NCBI GenBank assembly: GCA_002292285.1 | Contig: DBBP01000017.1 | Coordinates: 23,892-87,891, forward strand | Length of the DNA: 64,000 nucleotides | Direction: 5' to 3' | Source: Proteobacteria bacterium UBA981 | GTDB lineage: Bacteria; Pseudomonadota; Gammaproteobacteria; Ga0077536 | In this document: positions 28,701 to 36,595 of the stretch, piece after piece | Layout: the number at the start of each line of letters is the position of its first letter | Position numbering within the stretch: the stretch's first letter is position 1 | Program-made: the position numbers and the translations under genes | The notes under the pieces: model-generated | Told to the model about the DNA's origin: nothing | Databases searched by the model: none | The model's input: only the letters and a program-made list of their open reading frames with translations

Positions 28701-29195
28701 CGCATCGCGGGACTCATCATGGGGGTGCGGATCATCAAGACCCGGCGAGGTCGAATGGCCATCGCGACGCTGGACGATCAAACTGCACGAATCGAAGTGA
28801 CCGTTTACCGTGAAGTTTTCGAGCGGTGTCTGGAAAAGCTCGTCAACGACCAAATCGTGGTCATCGAGGGCAAGTGCGAAGTGGACGAGTTCTCCGGAGA
28901 ACATCGGATTCAGTCTGAAGACATCATGAGTCTCGATGAGGCGCGCAATCGCCTCGCCAAGGCCATGGTCGTCAACGTTTCAGAGAGCCAGATTAGCAAC
29001 GGTTTTATGGATACATTGAAGACAATGATCAGCACGCACGGTAATGGAAAGTGTCCGGTCGCAGTCGAGTATGCCTGCTCGAATTGTCGCGCGCGGCTGC
29101 AGTTTGACGACAATTGGCGCGTGCAGGTCAATGACACGCTGATTGATGGTTTGCGAGAATACCTCGGCGAGCAATGCGTCGACATTGAGTACTAA
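25725..29195 (+). CDS. dnaE: DNA polymerase III alpha subunit DnaE
   Basis: DnaE is the replicative polymerase. The start is ATG 25725 (MEPRFIHLHVHSEYSLSDG), overlapping the rnhB stop; the frame is open upstream but antisense to family structure. The PHP domain is at 1-275, then the polymerase core with the catalytic Asp pair in MPDFDIDF near residues 400-405. GRGSGAGSLAAFALGI lies just before it. The beta-binding and OB-fold regions follow to residue 1156, the same length as E. coli DnaE1 (1160). The rnhB-dnaE-accA order is conserved. Confidence 0.96.
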   Translation: MEPRFIHLHVHSEYSLSDGIVRIPGLVARCNELAMPAVALTDQSNVFGLPKLYRAATNAGVKPIVGAELWIAGASNEPERYKLVVLCQNQIGYRNLSQLLTRAYRFGQKGGVALVDETWLDAHSLAGLIVLSGGLNGDLGCLVAEGRAERVVERVRHWLSLLGDRYFIEITRTGRSEEPRYLAAMLEVTNKLPVPLVATNDVRFLHASESEAHEARVCIHQGRALADPRRPRDYSPEQYLRSEAEMCELFSDIPAALENSVNIAMRCNIELEFGTYHLPEYPVGDGVSVDAVLDDKTQLGLERRIVDGAIKRDLSSSEAREIYAERLRLELDVIKTMGFAGYFLIVADFIDWAKQHGIPVGPGRGSGAGSLAAFALGITELDPIEYDLLFERFLNPERVSMPDFDIDFCMDRRDEVIDYVATRYGRDRVAQIITHGTMAAKAVLRDVGRVLGFPYGFVDQLAKLVPFDPQMTLTRALDEEPVLKQRYGEEDDVRGIIDLSLQLEGLARNAGRHAGGLVIAPSPLTDFMPLYCEQGSDGLVTQFDMGDVESIGLVKFDFLGLRTLTIIDWAVKDINAARAGLGEDNLDILHIPLDDAATFDLVQSARTTAVFQLESRGMKELIKRLRPDSFQDMIALVALFRPGPLQSGMVDDFIDRKHGKAAVRYPRAELEPILKPTYGVILYQEQVMEIARVLAGFTLGAADLLRRAMGKKKAEEMATQREIFVAGSSDNDVPEADSSAIFDLMEKFAGYGFNKSHSAAYALVAYQTAWLKAHYPAAFMAAVLSADMDTTEKVVRLIEECRHLQITVAPPDVNHCAFRFSVADDRTIRYGLGALKGLGEAVIEAMVGQRGSAGPYLDLADLCKRNAEHKLNRRALEALIKAGALDSLGDSRPMLMAALDGVLQITEQHVKAKASGQSDFFGLETSAGTTEDADVLDLSALADVRPWSKEEILAGEKETLGLYLSGHPIDRYRHELDSFASCSLADLKPGKKRIAGLIMGVRIIKTRRGRMAIATLDDQTARIEVTVYREVFERCLEKLVNDQIVVIEGKCEVDEFSGEHRIQSEDIMSLDEARNRLAKAMVVNVSESQISNGFMDTLKTMISTHGNGKCPVAVEYACSNCRARLQFDDNWRVQVNDTLIDGLREYLGEQCVDIEY

Positions 29196-29230
29196 TCGCA
29201 GGTCCCCGTTTTAACGACCAGGAACTATCT

Positions 29231-30220
29231 ATGGCCGAACAAGGCACACAAGTATCGCCAGTGAATTTAAATTTCCTCGACTTCGAACAGCCGATAGCGG
29301 AACTCGAAGCGAAAATCGAGGAATTACGGCTGGTTGGGCATGATTCAGAGATCAATATCTCAGAAGAAATTGAGAAACTCGGTAAGCGCTCCGAGGATCT
29401 GACCCGTCAGATTTTCTCTGCTTTGAAACCATGGCAGGTGGCCCGCCTGGCCCGACATCCGCGGCGGCCCTATACGCTCGACTACGTCGATGCACTGTTT
29501 GAGGACGTCAATGAGCTGCACGGCGACAGAGCGTTCGCTGATGACCCTGCGATTGTGTGTGGCATTGGCCGTATGAACGGATTGGGTGTGGCATTCATCG
29601 GTCATCAGAAAGGTCGAAATACGAAGGATAATTTGCAGCGAAATTTTGGTATGCCCAGACCCGAGGGTTACCGTAAAGCGCTGCGCATCATGGAATTGGC
29701 AGAACGATTTCGTCTGCCGCTGCTGACGTTCATCGACACGCCCGGAGCCTATCCCGGAATTGGCGCTGAGGAACGTGGCCAGAGCGAAGCCATTGCACGT
29801 AATCTGTTGGTGATGTCGTCACTGCGCACACCAATAGTTACCGCTGTTATTGGCGAAGGTGGTTCCGGCGGTGCGCTTGCTATTGGCGTGGCGGATCGCT
29901 TGCTCATGATGGAGTATGCGACCTATGCGGTGATTTCACCTGAAGGTTGCGCATCAATTCTATGGAAAAGTGCTGAGCGAGCATCAGATGCGGCGGAAGC
30001 CATGGGAATCACCTCGCAGAGCCTCGACAAACTAGGTTTGATCGACGGCATCATTACCGAACCTCTCGGTGGCGCGCACCGCGATCCAGCGGGTGCAGCT
30101 GAGCAACTTAAAATTGCACTTAGCGACGCTTTGGATGGCCTGCTGACGCTGGACGCGAACGAGCTGGTGACTGCCCGGCGGGCGCGTCTTGCAGCCATCG
30201 GCGAGTACGCAGAAAAATAG
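29231..30220 (+). CDS. accA: Acetyl-CoA carboxylase carboxyltransferase subunit alpha
   Basis: AccA with AccD transfers the carboxyl group from carboxybiotin to acetyl-CoA, starting fatty-acid synthesis. The 329-residue protein has the N-terminal helical region (NFLDFEQPIAELEAKIEELR) and the crotonase-like core with the oxyanion glycines (GEGGSGGALAIGV). PGAYPGIGAEERGQ is also typical. The gene lies 35 nt after dnaE, with tilS 45 nt downstream. Confidence 0.96.
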   Translation: MAEQGTQVSPVNLNFLDFEQPIAELEAKIEELRLVGHDSEINISEEIEKLGKRSEDLTRQIFSALKPWQVARLARHPRRPYTLDYVDALFEDVNELHGDRAFADDPAIVCGIGRMNGLGVAFIGHQKGRNTKDNLQRNFGMPRPEGYRKALRIMELAERFRLPLLTFIDTPGAYPGIGAEERGQSEAIARNLLVMSSLRTPIVTAVIGEGGSGGALAIGVADRLLMMEYATYAVISPEGCASILWKSAERASDAAEAMGITSQSLDKLGLIDGIITEPLGGAHRDPAGAAEQLKIALSDALDGLLTLDANELVTARRARLAAIGEYAEK

Positions 30221-30265
30221 ATACAGCACACCATTGCGTAAGCTGGCAACGTCCATCGTGTGCGC

Positions 30266-31627
30266 ATGACTAAGTCTGCATTTGCGAGCGAGATAAAGGC
30301 CGCACTGGGGCGACTTGCGGCAAGTCACAACTGCCGTGAAATGATCATCGCTTTCAGCGGGGGCATGGATTCAACCGTGTTGCTGAGGCTGGCTGTCGAG
30401 TACACGAAAACTGCCGACATCGAGATTCGCGCAGTGCATGTCAATCACGGTCTTGCCGCGCGTAGTGCTGACTGGGCGGCGCATTGTCTGCAAGTCGCGA
30501 AGCGTCTGGGGGTTCCATGCGATGTGTTGACGGTGGGCGATACGCCTCCCGCAGGCGCGAGCATCGAGGCGTGGGCCCGCGATAAGCGCTACTCGATATT
30601 GGCAGAATTGGTGCAAGCCGGCAGTTTCATCGTCACAGCTCACCATGCCGATGATCAGGCCGAGACGGTATTGCAACGCGTGGTCAGCGGCGCGGGGCCG
30701 CACGGGTTGTCGGCGATGAAGGAACAGAGACGTTTTGGTCTGGGCCACATCGTCCGCCCTATGTTGCACCATGACTACGCCCAAATTGCGGCATTCGCTC
30801 GTACGGAGCGACTCGAATGGATTGACGATCCGTCCAATCACGATCCCCGCTACCTGCGCAATCGCTCGCGCCACAGCGTACTGCCGTTGTTGGAATCGAC
30901 TTACCCCGGCGCGACGCGTGGGTTGCAGCGTCTGGCAAGAGTTCAGGCGTCGGTGAGCCGTGAAATCGATGCGTGGTGCACTGCTGTTGTGACGAACGAT
31001 GGCCGTCCTGCTGGTCAGTTGTCGATAGTAAGCCTGCGCGAGTGTTCACGTGACATGCAAGGTTTTCTGCTCCGTCATGTGATCTTGCAGACCGGCCTTG
31101 AGCCTCCTCGGGAGCGGCATATACGCGAGATTTTGCAACAGGTCTTGACCGCGCGAGGCGACGCTGCGCCTCTGGTGCGGTGGTCTGCAAGTGAGGTTCG
31201 ACGTTATCGTGAGGTTTTGTATTTCGGGCGCGCACAACAGCATACGGTTCCTGCAGCGCGTATCCCGTGGCAGATCGACTCTGCTCTATGCCTGCCGTGG
31301 GGTGAATTGCTCGCACACCCGGTGCCGGGACGCGGCTTGGCACAGCGCTATCTGCGTCAGTCCGTTGTCGAGATTGGATTCAGACAAGGTGGGGAGCGCT
31401 GTCGTCCAGCCGGACAGCTGCATGGACGCAGTCTAAAAAAAATTCTCCAGGATTTGGCCGTTCCGCCGTGGCAACGCGGCACGTTGCCGTTGCTCTTTAT
31501 CGATGGACAAGTCGCCGCGGTAGGCGGACTATTTATCTGCGAGGAATTCGTCGCGCAGGCCGAGGAACCTGGTGTGGAACTCGACTGGCGTCGTCACGCG
31601 GAGCAGATTAGTCGGAACAGCTGGTAG
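30266..31627 (+). CDS. tilS: tRNA(Ile)-lysidine synthase TilS
   Basis: TilS converts the wobble C34 of tRNA-Ile(CAU) to lysidine, so that it reads AUA. The PP-loop SGGMDST lies at residues 31-37 when translation starts at ATG 30266; a GTG two codons upstream is also possible. TAHHADDQAET and the zinc-less C-terminal tRNA-binding domain (FRQGGERCRP) follow. At 453 residues it is normal. It ends the long plus-strand cluster and converges on the VWA-FHA gene. Confidence 0.95.
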   Translation: MTKSAFASEIKAALGRLAASHNCREMIIAFSGGMDSTVLLRLAVEYTKTADIEIRAVHVNHGLAARSADWAAHCLQVAKRLGVPCDVLTVGDTPPAGASIEAWARDKRYSILAELVQAGSFIVTAHHADDQAETVLQRVVSGAGPHGLSAMKEQRRFGLGHIVRPMLHHDYAQIAAFARTERLEWIDDPSNHDPRYLRNRSRHSVLPLLESTYPGATRGLQRLARVQASVSREIDAWCTAVVTNDGRPAGQLSIVSLRECSRDMQGFLLRHVILQTGLEPPRERHIREILQQVLTARGDAAPLVRWSASEVRRYREVLYFGRAQQHTVPAARIPWQIDSALCLPWGELLAHPVPGRGLAQRYLRQSVVEIGFRQGGERCRPAGQLHGRSLKKILQDLAVPPWQRGTLPLLFIDGQVAAVGGLFICEEFVAQAEEPGVELDWRRHAEQISRNSW

Positions 31628-31654
31628 GGCGGTTCGACACTGTACGTGACGACC

Positions 31655-33229
31655 TCAAACCGGGGTGCGGGTGCGCACCATAACAGTAGGGTCTTCGGTC
31701 GCGTAGGATTCATCGTGCAGCGTGAAATGCATGCCGATGTCGCCAATTTCCACACTGTCGCCTTCGCGTAGCTGTGTCGCCTCGATCCGATTGTCATTTA
31801 CGAACACGCCGTTCAGCGATTCGAGATCGCACAGCATCAGTTGCCCCTCTTCGTTACTACGAATCTCTGCGTGTAGTCGCGAGACGGAATGATCAGCGAT
31901 TGTCAGGTCGTTATTTCTACCACGCCCGATACGCCAGGGCGTTTTGTCGACCGCGTGCCGGGTCTGGTTTTTGTCGTGCATCACAATGTAGGCCAGCGGC
32001 TTGCTGTCCTTCATCGCCGCCATCGGTGAGTCGGCGATGCTCCGCCTCACCCTTTTAAACGCAATTAATATGACGATGAGAATCACCAGCAGCAAGGCAA
32101 TTAGCGCTGCGAACCACGGCCACAAGGGACGAGATGGTGGGACAAGCGGGGCCAGGGGAGGCGGCACGAAAGCGCTTTGGCTAAGTCGGTTAGCATCTGC
32201 TCGCTCGCCAGACCCTGGCAGAACAGCGTTCTGCGAGGCACCGTGACCGCCCGGTAGATGGATAGGAACGAGCACGATGAAGCTTTGATCTGTGGTCTGA
32301 AAGCCGAGTGAGAGGTCGACAGCTCCGCCAACTCCCGCGCCGAGTAGCTCGGACAAATCGAATTGCACATCGCCACCAGAATCGGTCGCACGTAGCGCGC
32401 GCCCAAAAGTGCCAGCAGGTATTGAATAGTCCACGTGGTTAGCCTGTACGTAGTGCCCGCCAGTTTCATCGCTGAGTCGCCGGATCGTTTGCAGAGCGAC
32501 GGATTGCTGCACGGAACGCGGATAACCGATGCTGTGGATGATGACGTTTTCCGAGCGCGCGAGCGCGACGACGTCCTGATGATGGTAGGCATAATCTTCC
32601 GCGAGGCCGTCGGATAAAATCCACAGTGCCTTGCGCGTCGCATTTGTTTTTCCAAGCAAACGAACGGCTTCGCGGACGTTGCGATAAAGCTCAGTGGTCT
32701 TGCCTTTTGCGCGCAGGTTTGCCGCCGCGCCGCGCAGGTCCTGAAGCGTTGTGCCGACCTCGGCTAATACGTAAAGGTCAGTGTCGAAGCTGGCGAGCCC
32801 GAAGCGGTGGTGAGGTTTAGCACCGGCGAGTAATTGTTCGATATGTGAAATGGCGCTGGCAATTGCGGGTTGACGGGCGGGATCGCTGGTGTCGACGAGG
32901 ATCATGACCGCAGTCGTAGCATCGGCGTGAGGGTAGCCGTTGACCTGCTCGCCGGGGATCGCCTGGCCATCGTACTCAACGACAGCGGAAATCAAGTCGT
33001 GTCCATCTCGTAATCTATAACTGCACGAGAGAAAATCGACGGGATCCTGGGCGCACATGACATCCATGTGCTCGGTTAGCGTACCAGCCAACCCCCCTGC
33101 AGGTAACAGACCGCAAACACTGGCGGCAAAAAACATCACCGTCAGAATGCCAGCACGCGACCGCCGATATCTGGTTCCCTGATCCAAAGAGTCGGCCGGG
33201 GCAGCGGCGGGTGGTGCTTCAGGCATCAT
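31655..33229 (-). CDS. Membrane protein with periplasmic VWA and cytoplasmic FHA domain
   Basis: Order in the 524-residue chain: cytoplasmic N-tail; membrane segment or signal anchor 27-48; a von Willebrand A domain about 107-270; a linker; a second membrane helix 370-391; and a C-terminal FHA domain 432-505. The FHA signature is complete (IGRGRNN, SxxH at 450-453, NG at 473-474), so it should bind phosphothreonine. The VWA metal site is degenerate: DTSDP replaces DxSxS. Predicted topology is VWA outside, FHA inside, which would allow signalling across the membrane. The tail TEDPTVMVRTRTPV is threonine-rich. The gene ends the operon and overlaps the preceding membrane protein by 4 nt. Function unknown. 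Confidence 0.85.
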   Translation of the reverse strand: MMPEAPPAAAPADSLDQGTRYRRSRAGILTVMFFAASVCGLLPAGGLAGTLTEHMDVMCAQDPVDFLSCSYRLRDGHDLISAVVEYDGQAIPGEQVNGYPHADATTAVMILVDTSDPARQPAIASAISHIEQLLAGAKPHHRFGLASFDTDLYVLAEVGTTLQDLRGAAANLRAKGKTTELYRNVREAVRLLGKTNATRKALWILSDGLAEDYAYHHQDVVALARSENVIIHSIGYPRSVQQSVALQTIRRLSDETGGHYVQANHVDYSIPAGTFGRALRATDSGGDVQFDLSELLGAGVGGAVDLSLGFQTTDQSFIVLVPIHLPGGHGASQNAVLPGSGERADANRLSQSAFVPPPLAPLVPPSRPLWPWFAALIALLLVILIVILIAFKRVRRSIADSPMAAMKDSKPLAYIVMHDKNQTRHAVDKTPWRIGRGRNNDLTIADHSVSRLHAEIRSNEEGQLMLCDLESLNGVFVNDNRIEATQLREGDSVEIGDIGMHFTLHDESYATEDPTVMVRTRTPV

Positions 33230-33747
33230 TTTTCCGGGAACAATGGATCCGGCAAATCAAAGAACTCGATGGCAATGCTCTTTTGGCCACTGCGCGACTC
33301 GTCCTTAGGCGTCGCATTGGCCCCGATTTGCTCTTCGCTAACCTCACCCAATTGCGGCAGGCCCTTGCGCATCTTGTTGCCCGCTTCAACGACGCGAGCG
33401 TGCAGTTCTCCATTGAAGGGTACCCGATACGCGCGCGGTGGTTGACGATGAGAGCCGCTCTCCAGATCGGTTGCCCAAAGAAAAATTTCGCCTTCACTGC
33501 CACTGGTTTTGTCGGGCTCAAGGACGTAGATCGCCACGAGGTTAAATCGTTTGGGTAAGTCAGCGTCGGTCGGCCAGCCCATGAGCGGTGGCAGAGAAAC
33601 GTAAGTGACGTAGTAGAACGCAGAAACGATCACCACTAATGCCGCTTTTATTCGCCACGACCAACGCGTATACAAATTGAGCCACAACAGTAGCAGCGCG
33701 ACGATGACGTAGGCGGCAACCAGCCCGGATGTCCCTAATGCGACCAA
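33226..33747 (-). CDS. Hypothetical membrane protein of the VWA-FHA operon
   Basis: This 173-residue protein is not recognised. It has two predicted membrane helices near the N-terminus (about 6-24 and 30-52). A hydrophilic region follows with a beta-rich stretch (RFNLVAIYVLEPDKTSG, GEIFLWATDL) and a charged tail ending LPDPLFPEK. The soluble part is probably periplasmic or cytoplasmic depending on insertion. It is coupled to the VWA-FHA gene by a 4-nt overlap, so the two probably act together. No catalytic motif is seen. Confidence 0.7.
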   Translation of the reverse strand: MVALGTSGLVAAYVIVALLLLWLNLYTRWSWRIKAALVVIVSAFYYVTYVSLPPLMGWPTDADLPKRFNLVAIYVLEPDKTSGSEGEIFLWATDLESGSHRQPPRAYRVPFNGELHARVVEAGNKMRKGLPQLGEVSEEQIGANATPKDESRSGQKSIAIEFFDLPDPLFPEK

Positions 33748-33993
33748 TTTTTTTACTCCCTCGTAGCGGCAAGTGTAGCGCGGGTTTCGGCGTCATCGGC
33801 GCGTGTGACTGTCGAGTGTATCCCGCGATATTGTCTGAACTTGTCGTTTATATACTCGGCACTGTCCTGGCGGTGGTTGGCAATCATTACAGCAGTTTGG
33901 TTCGTCACTTCGGATGGTTAGTGGACACCATGATCACGCTGCAAGCAACACCTGAACTGGAGTAATCGACGTGTACTAAAAAGCGCGACATCG

Positions 33994-34599
33994 CTAGAAA
34001 ATGACGATGCTTTTCTCGAGGTGATTGATCTGCCCTACCTCTCCGGATTTTTCGATCACGAAACGGACCGCAGTTTCCTCGTCGCCCTTCTCGGCTAACA
34101 GGGTCTCACCATAATAGACAATCTCAAGAGCCGGATTAACTTTTGCGATTTTTACTGTTGCCGTAACCGGTTGATCAGTCTCACTTGCGTAGTAATGCAG
34201 GTTGACCACGTATTCGCCCGGTACGACCCCTCTAACCGTAACAACTTCTTGATTCATCGGGTTCTGTATTTCAGTACCGTTCACCGTAATTGTGTCGTTC
34301 GCGGTGCCACGGTCGTCACGATCGAGATGAATCAAGCCCGCCTCGCGATTGCGAAACCAGATCACGTTCCCATTGGGATCTTCCACCCACGTATCAACAT
34401 CATCTGGATTATTGTCCGGCCACCCGACCGTTATGATGTATTCCGCCTTCGGATCGACAATGCCTTTTTTCGCGACCGGGTTCATGAACATGATCGCGAT
34501 TAAGAACAGATACGTAAAACCTAGCAGGGCATTGAACAGCAGATCGGTGAACGGGTCGGACGTGGAGCGCGGCCGTTGCCAGCCGTTACTAAATGCCAT
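33994..34599 (-). CDS. MotB/ExbD-like membrane anchor with DUF2135-like domain
   Basis: The 201-residue protein starts with a short cytoplasmic tail and one membrane helix (DLLFNALLGFTYLFLIAIMF, about 19-40) of the kind found in MotB/ExbD/ZorB stator subunits. Asp19 is in the position of their proton-carrying aspartate. The periplasmic remainder is beta-rich (DVDTWVEDPNGNVIWF, GEYVVNLHYYAS) and resembles the DUF2135/YfaP sandwich found with VWA proteins; it is not the OmpA peptidoglycan-binding domain. The gene follows the MotA/TolQ/ExbB gene by 18 nt, which supports a stator-like pair. A 246-nt spacer downstream shows no gene. Confidence 0.72.
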   Translation of the reverse strand: MAFSNGWQRPRSTSDPFTDLLFNALLGFTYLFLIAIMFMNPVAKKGIVDPKAEYIITVGWPDNNPDDVDTWVEDPNGNVIWFRNREAGLIHLDRDDRGTANDTITVNGTEIQNPMNQEVVTVRGVVPGEYVVNLHYYASETDQPVTATVKIAKVNPALEIVYYGETLLAEKGDEETAVRFVIEKSGEVGQINHLEKSIVIF

Positions 34600-34617
34600 G
34601 CTTGATACTGCTTCGCT

Positions 34618-35355
34618 CTAAACGAACGTAAGCCTGGAATCCGTGAGGCGAACGATTCGTTCGATCAGGTCGTCGGCGCCTTTATCGAGCAGTAGATATT
34701 GCAGACCAAGGGCCATGCTTCCGACCAGTCCGGCGAGCGTTGTGTACAGAGCGGTTCCCATGCCGTTGCTCATTTGTTTAAGCACCTTTTGCATGGTGTT
34801 GACATCCAGGGACGCCGTATCTGCGACAGAACCCAACATCAGGATAAATCCCACGATCGTCCCCAACAAGCCAAGCTTCAATAGCACATCAACCATGAAC
34901 CAGCCGAGATCATGCGAACCCTTTGTGTGCGCGACGAGTGTCCCGATCAGGGAAGATTGCTCGCCCTCGGGTGCACTTTCGTGTGGCTTGTCGCCACGGC
35001 GAATCAGAGTTTGTAAATGCTCGCCGATGACTGAATCGGCATCGAGGGCGTGCCCGTCAATTTTCACGCGCGATTCTCCGTCGCTCTCGACTCGCACAAC
35101 GCGGTTGCCGATGTGCTCACTCACACTGCGAACGTGCTCGGTTTCTCGCGCAAGAAACAGCGCGCGCCTGGCGCAGTGCGCGCTACCGAGCAGGTAAAGA
35201 AGTCCAATAATGAGACAGATGCGGCTGCGATCGCTGTCGAAGAGGAGTCCAAGGAGTCCTTCGCTCCAGCACACCATGAGTCCGAATGCCGCGAATCCGG
35301 TGACGAGCAACCAAACCAGAAACAACCAGTAGGGTTGGTCCTTGAATCTCGGCAT
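34618..35355 (-). CDS. MotA/TolQ/ExbB proton-channel family protein
   Basis: The 245-residue protein has four predicted membrane helices: two near the N-terminus (about 9-30, 43-62), then a cytoplasmic loop, then two in the family core (about 153-180 and 197-222). The core sequence LKLGLLGTIVGFILML and GMGTALYTTLAGLVGSMALG is the conserved TolQ/ExbB/MotA channel region. It would conduct protons with the downstream MotB/ExbD-like partner and transmit force to a periplasmic element. TolQ and ExbB themselves normally sit with tolR/tolA or exbD/tonB, which are absent here. Confidence 0.85.
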   Translation of the reverse strand: MPRFKDQPYWLFLVWLLVTGFAAFGLMVCWSEGLLGLLFDSDRSRICLIIGLLYLLGSAHCARRALFLARETEHVRSVSEHIGNRVVRVESDGESRVKIDGHALDADSVIGEHLQTLIRRGDKPHESAPEGEQSSLIGTLVAHTKGSHDLGWFMVDVLLKLGLLGTIVGFILMLGSVADTASLDVNTMQKVLKQMSNGMGTALYTTLAGLVGSMALGLQYLLLDKGADDLIERIVRLTDSRLTFV

Positions 35356-35371
35356 GATTGGCGTTCCCCCT

Positions 35372-35839
35372 CTAGGGCTGCAACGGAAATTGACCGATCG
35401 CTTTGAGCGTCGCGTTCATTCGGCGGGCGAAAGCGTTGATCCGTTCATCGACATGGTCCGTTGGCAGCATTATCACGCTGATAACAGTTTCAGTGTCGTT
35501 CTCGTGGACGGTAATTCTACACGGCATTTGGGCGACGAAACCTGGATCGAGAAGGAGTACCTCGCGGGCCAGTTCGAGGCTACAGAAATGGATGACTTCC
35601 ACGTCCGGAAAATTCTCATAACCGCGCTCGCGCAGGCCCGCACCTATCGTATTGCGCCCCGTGATGCGGAAGTTTTGCTCCGTGATCGCGAAATTCAGCT
35701 CGAAGACAACGTCGGCAAAAGCTTTCACCGTGTGATAGCGGATTACACCAGCATGGCCAGTCTCGGGAAGACCCGAAGCGCTTGCTACCGTTGCGAACAG
35801 GAGCAAGATGCTGCCGAACAGCAGGTGCCGGTTATTCAT
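35372..35839 (-). CDS. DUF302-family exported protein
   Basis: The 155-residue protein has a signal peptide (about 1-21, ending VASA) and one DUF302 domain: the YHTVKAFADVVFELNFAITEQNF start and the HFCSLELAREVLLLDP segment with Cys and Leu core are typical. DUF302 proteins are small alpha/beta dimers with no settled biochemical role. The start overlaps the stop of the L,D-transpeptidase gene (ATGA), and the proton-channel gene begins 16 nt downstream, so it belongs to the same transcript. Confidence 0.85.
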   Translation of the reverse strand: MNNRHLLFGSILLLFATVASASGLPETGHAGVIRYHTVKAFADVVFELNFAITEQNFRITGRNTIGAGLRERGYENFPDVEVIHFCSLELAREVLLLDPGFVAQMPCRITVHENDTETVISVIMLPTDHVDERINAFARRMNATLKAIGQFPLQP

Positions 35840-36447
35840 TCCTTGATAACAACGCGGGTTCCAATACCGAGATAAGCGCGTAATTCCTGCACCTGCGCAT
35901 TACGCAGAGCGATGCATCCTTCGGTCCAGTCAAGCTTGTCGTGAATGTTAACTTTCTGTGGCGTTTCTTCGCCGATGCCATGGATGCCGATTGCGCCCCC
36001 CAAAGCCGTATTTTGTGGCGGTGCTCTTCCAGCGCGCTGGGCGCTGACAATACGTTCGAATTCATCGTACGAGATAACCTTTCTGTTCAGGGCATGAAAG
36101 GCATCAATAGCATTGGGGTAATTGATTCCAACAAAGTAGTCGAATTTGCTGCGGTCGTTGAAGCTGGTGACCCGATACGTTCCGACAGGCGTCTTTTGGT
36201 CACCCAATAGATGTTTGTGGCCCGGTCCTCCACGACCTACTGCAACTTGAAACACTCGCAGGACTTCTTCACCGGCACGTACGATCAGCAGGCGGTTGCT
36301 TTTGTTGACTTCGATTTCGTACTGGGCGGCACTGGCTGATTCAACCAGCATGAGAATCAGGCAGGCCACTATGCGGGAAAAGAATCGCAGCCGCGGTGCC
36401 GCTCGACGCACGTTAGCTCCAGCAGGTTCTGACAGCGGCAAGTTCAT
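35836..36447 (-). CDS. L,D-transpeptidase (YkuD domain)
   Basis: This 203-residue periplasmic enzyme has a signal peptide (hydrophobic core FFSRIVACLILMLVESASA) and a YkuD catalytic domain. The active-site motif is intact: GIHGIG with the catalytic His and DWTEGCIALRN with the nucleophilic Cys and Arg. YkuD enzymes form 3-3 crosslinks in peptidoglycan or attach lipoproteins. It heads the minus-strand operon that continues into DUF302 and the proton-channel genes, which hints at a peptidoglycan-linked role for that operon. Confidence 0.9.
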   Translation of the reverse strand: MNLPLSEPAGANVRRAAPRLRFFSRIVACLILMLVESASAAQYEIEVNKSNRLLIVRAGEEVLRVFQVAVGRGGPGHKHLLGDQKTPVGTYRVTSFNDRSKFDYFVGINYPNAIDAFHALNRKVISYDEFERIVSAQRAGRAPPQNTALGGAIGIHGIGEETPQKVNIHDKLDWTEGCIALRNAQVQELRAYLGIGTRVVIKE

Positions 36448-36595
36448 CGCGCTCGTTCTAAATCCCCAGGCCGTTTAATGTTCGCGGTGCATCGATGCCA
36501 CTACATCAGGCTAGCGCACTGATTCTAATGGAATCGTCCCCGCCCATGCTACGCTAGCGTGCCTTGCAAGCTGTTCGCTGATAAATCCTAGGACC

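Noticed and set aside
33729..33965. Plus-strand gene in the gap of the VWA-FHA operon
   Set aside because: A 78-codon frame exists but overlaps the start of the membrane-protein gene, lacks a ribosome-binding site and has no conserved features.
33994..35355. Zorya anti-phage defence (ZorA/ZorB)
   Set aside because: The channel and anchor are stator-like, but ZorA's long cytoplasmic tail, the OmpA domain of ZorB and the ZorC/ZorD or ZorE genes are missing, and the neighbours are envelope genes.
34618..35355. TolQ or ExbB of the TonB system
   Set aside because: No tolR, tolA, exbD or tonB is adjacent and the protein has an additional N-terminal helix and a longer loop.
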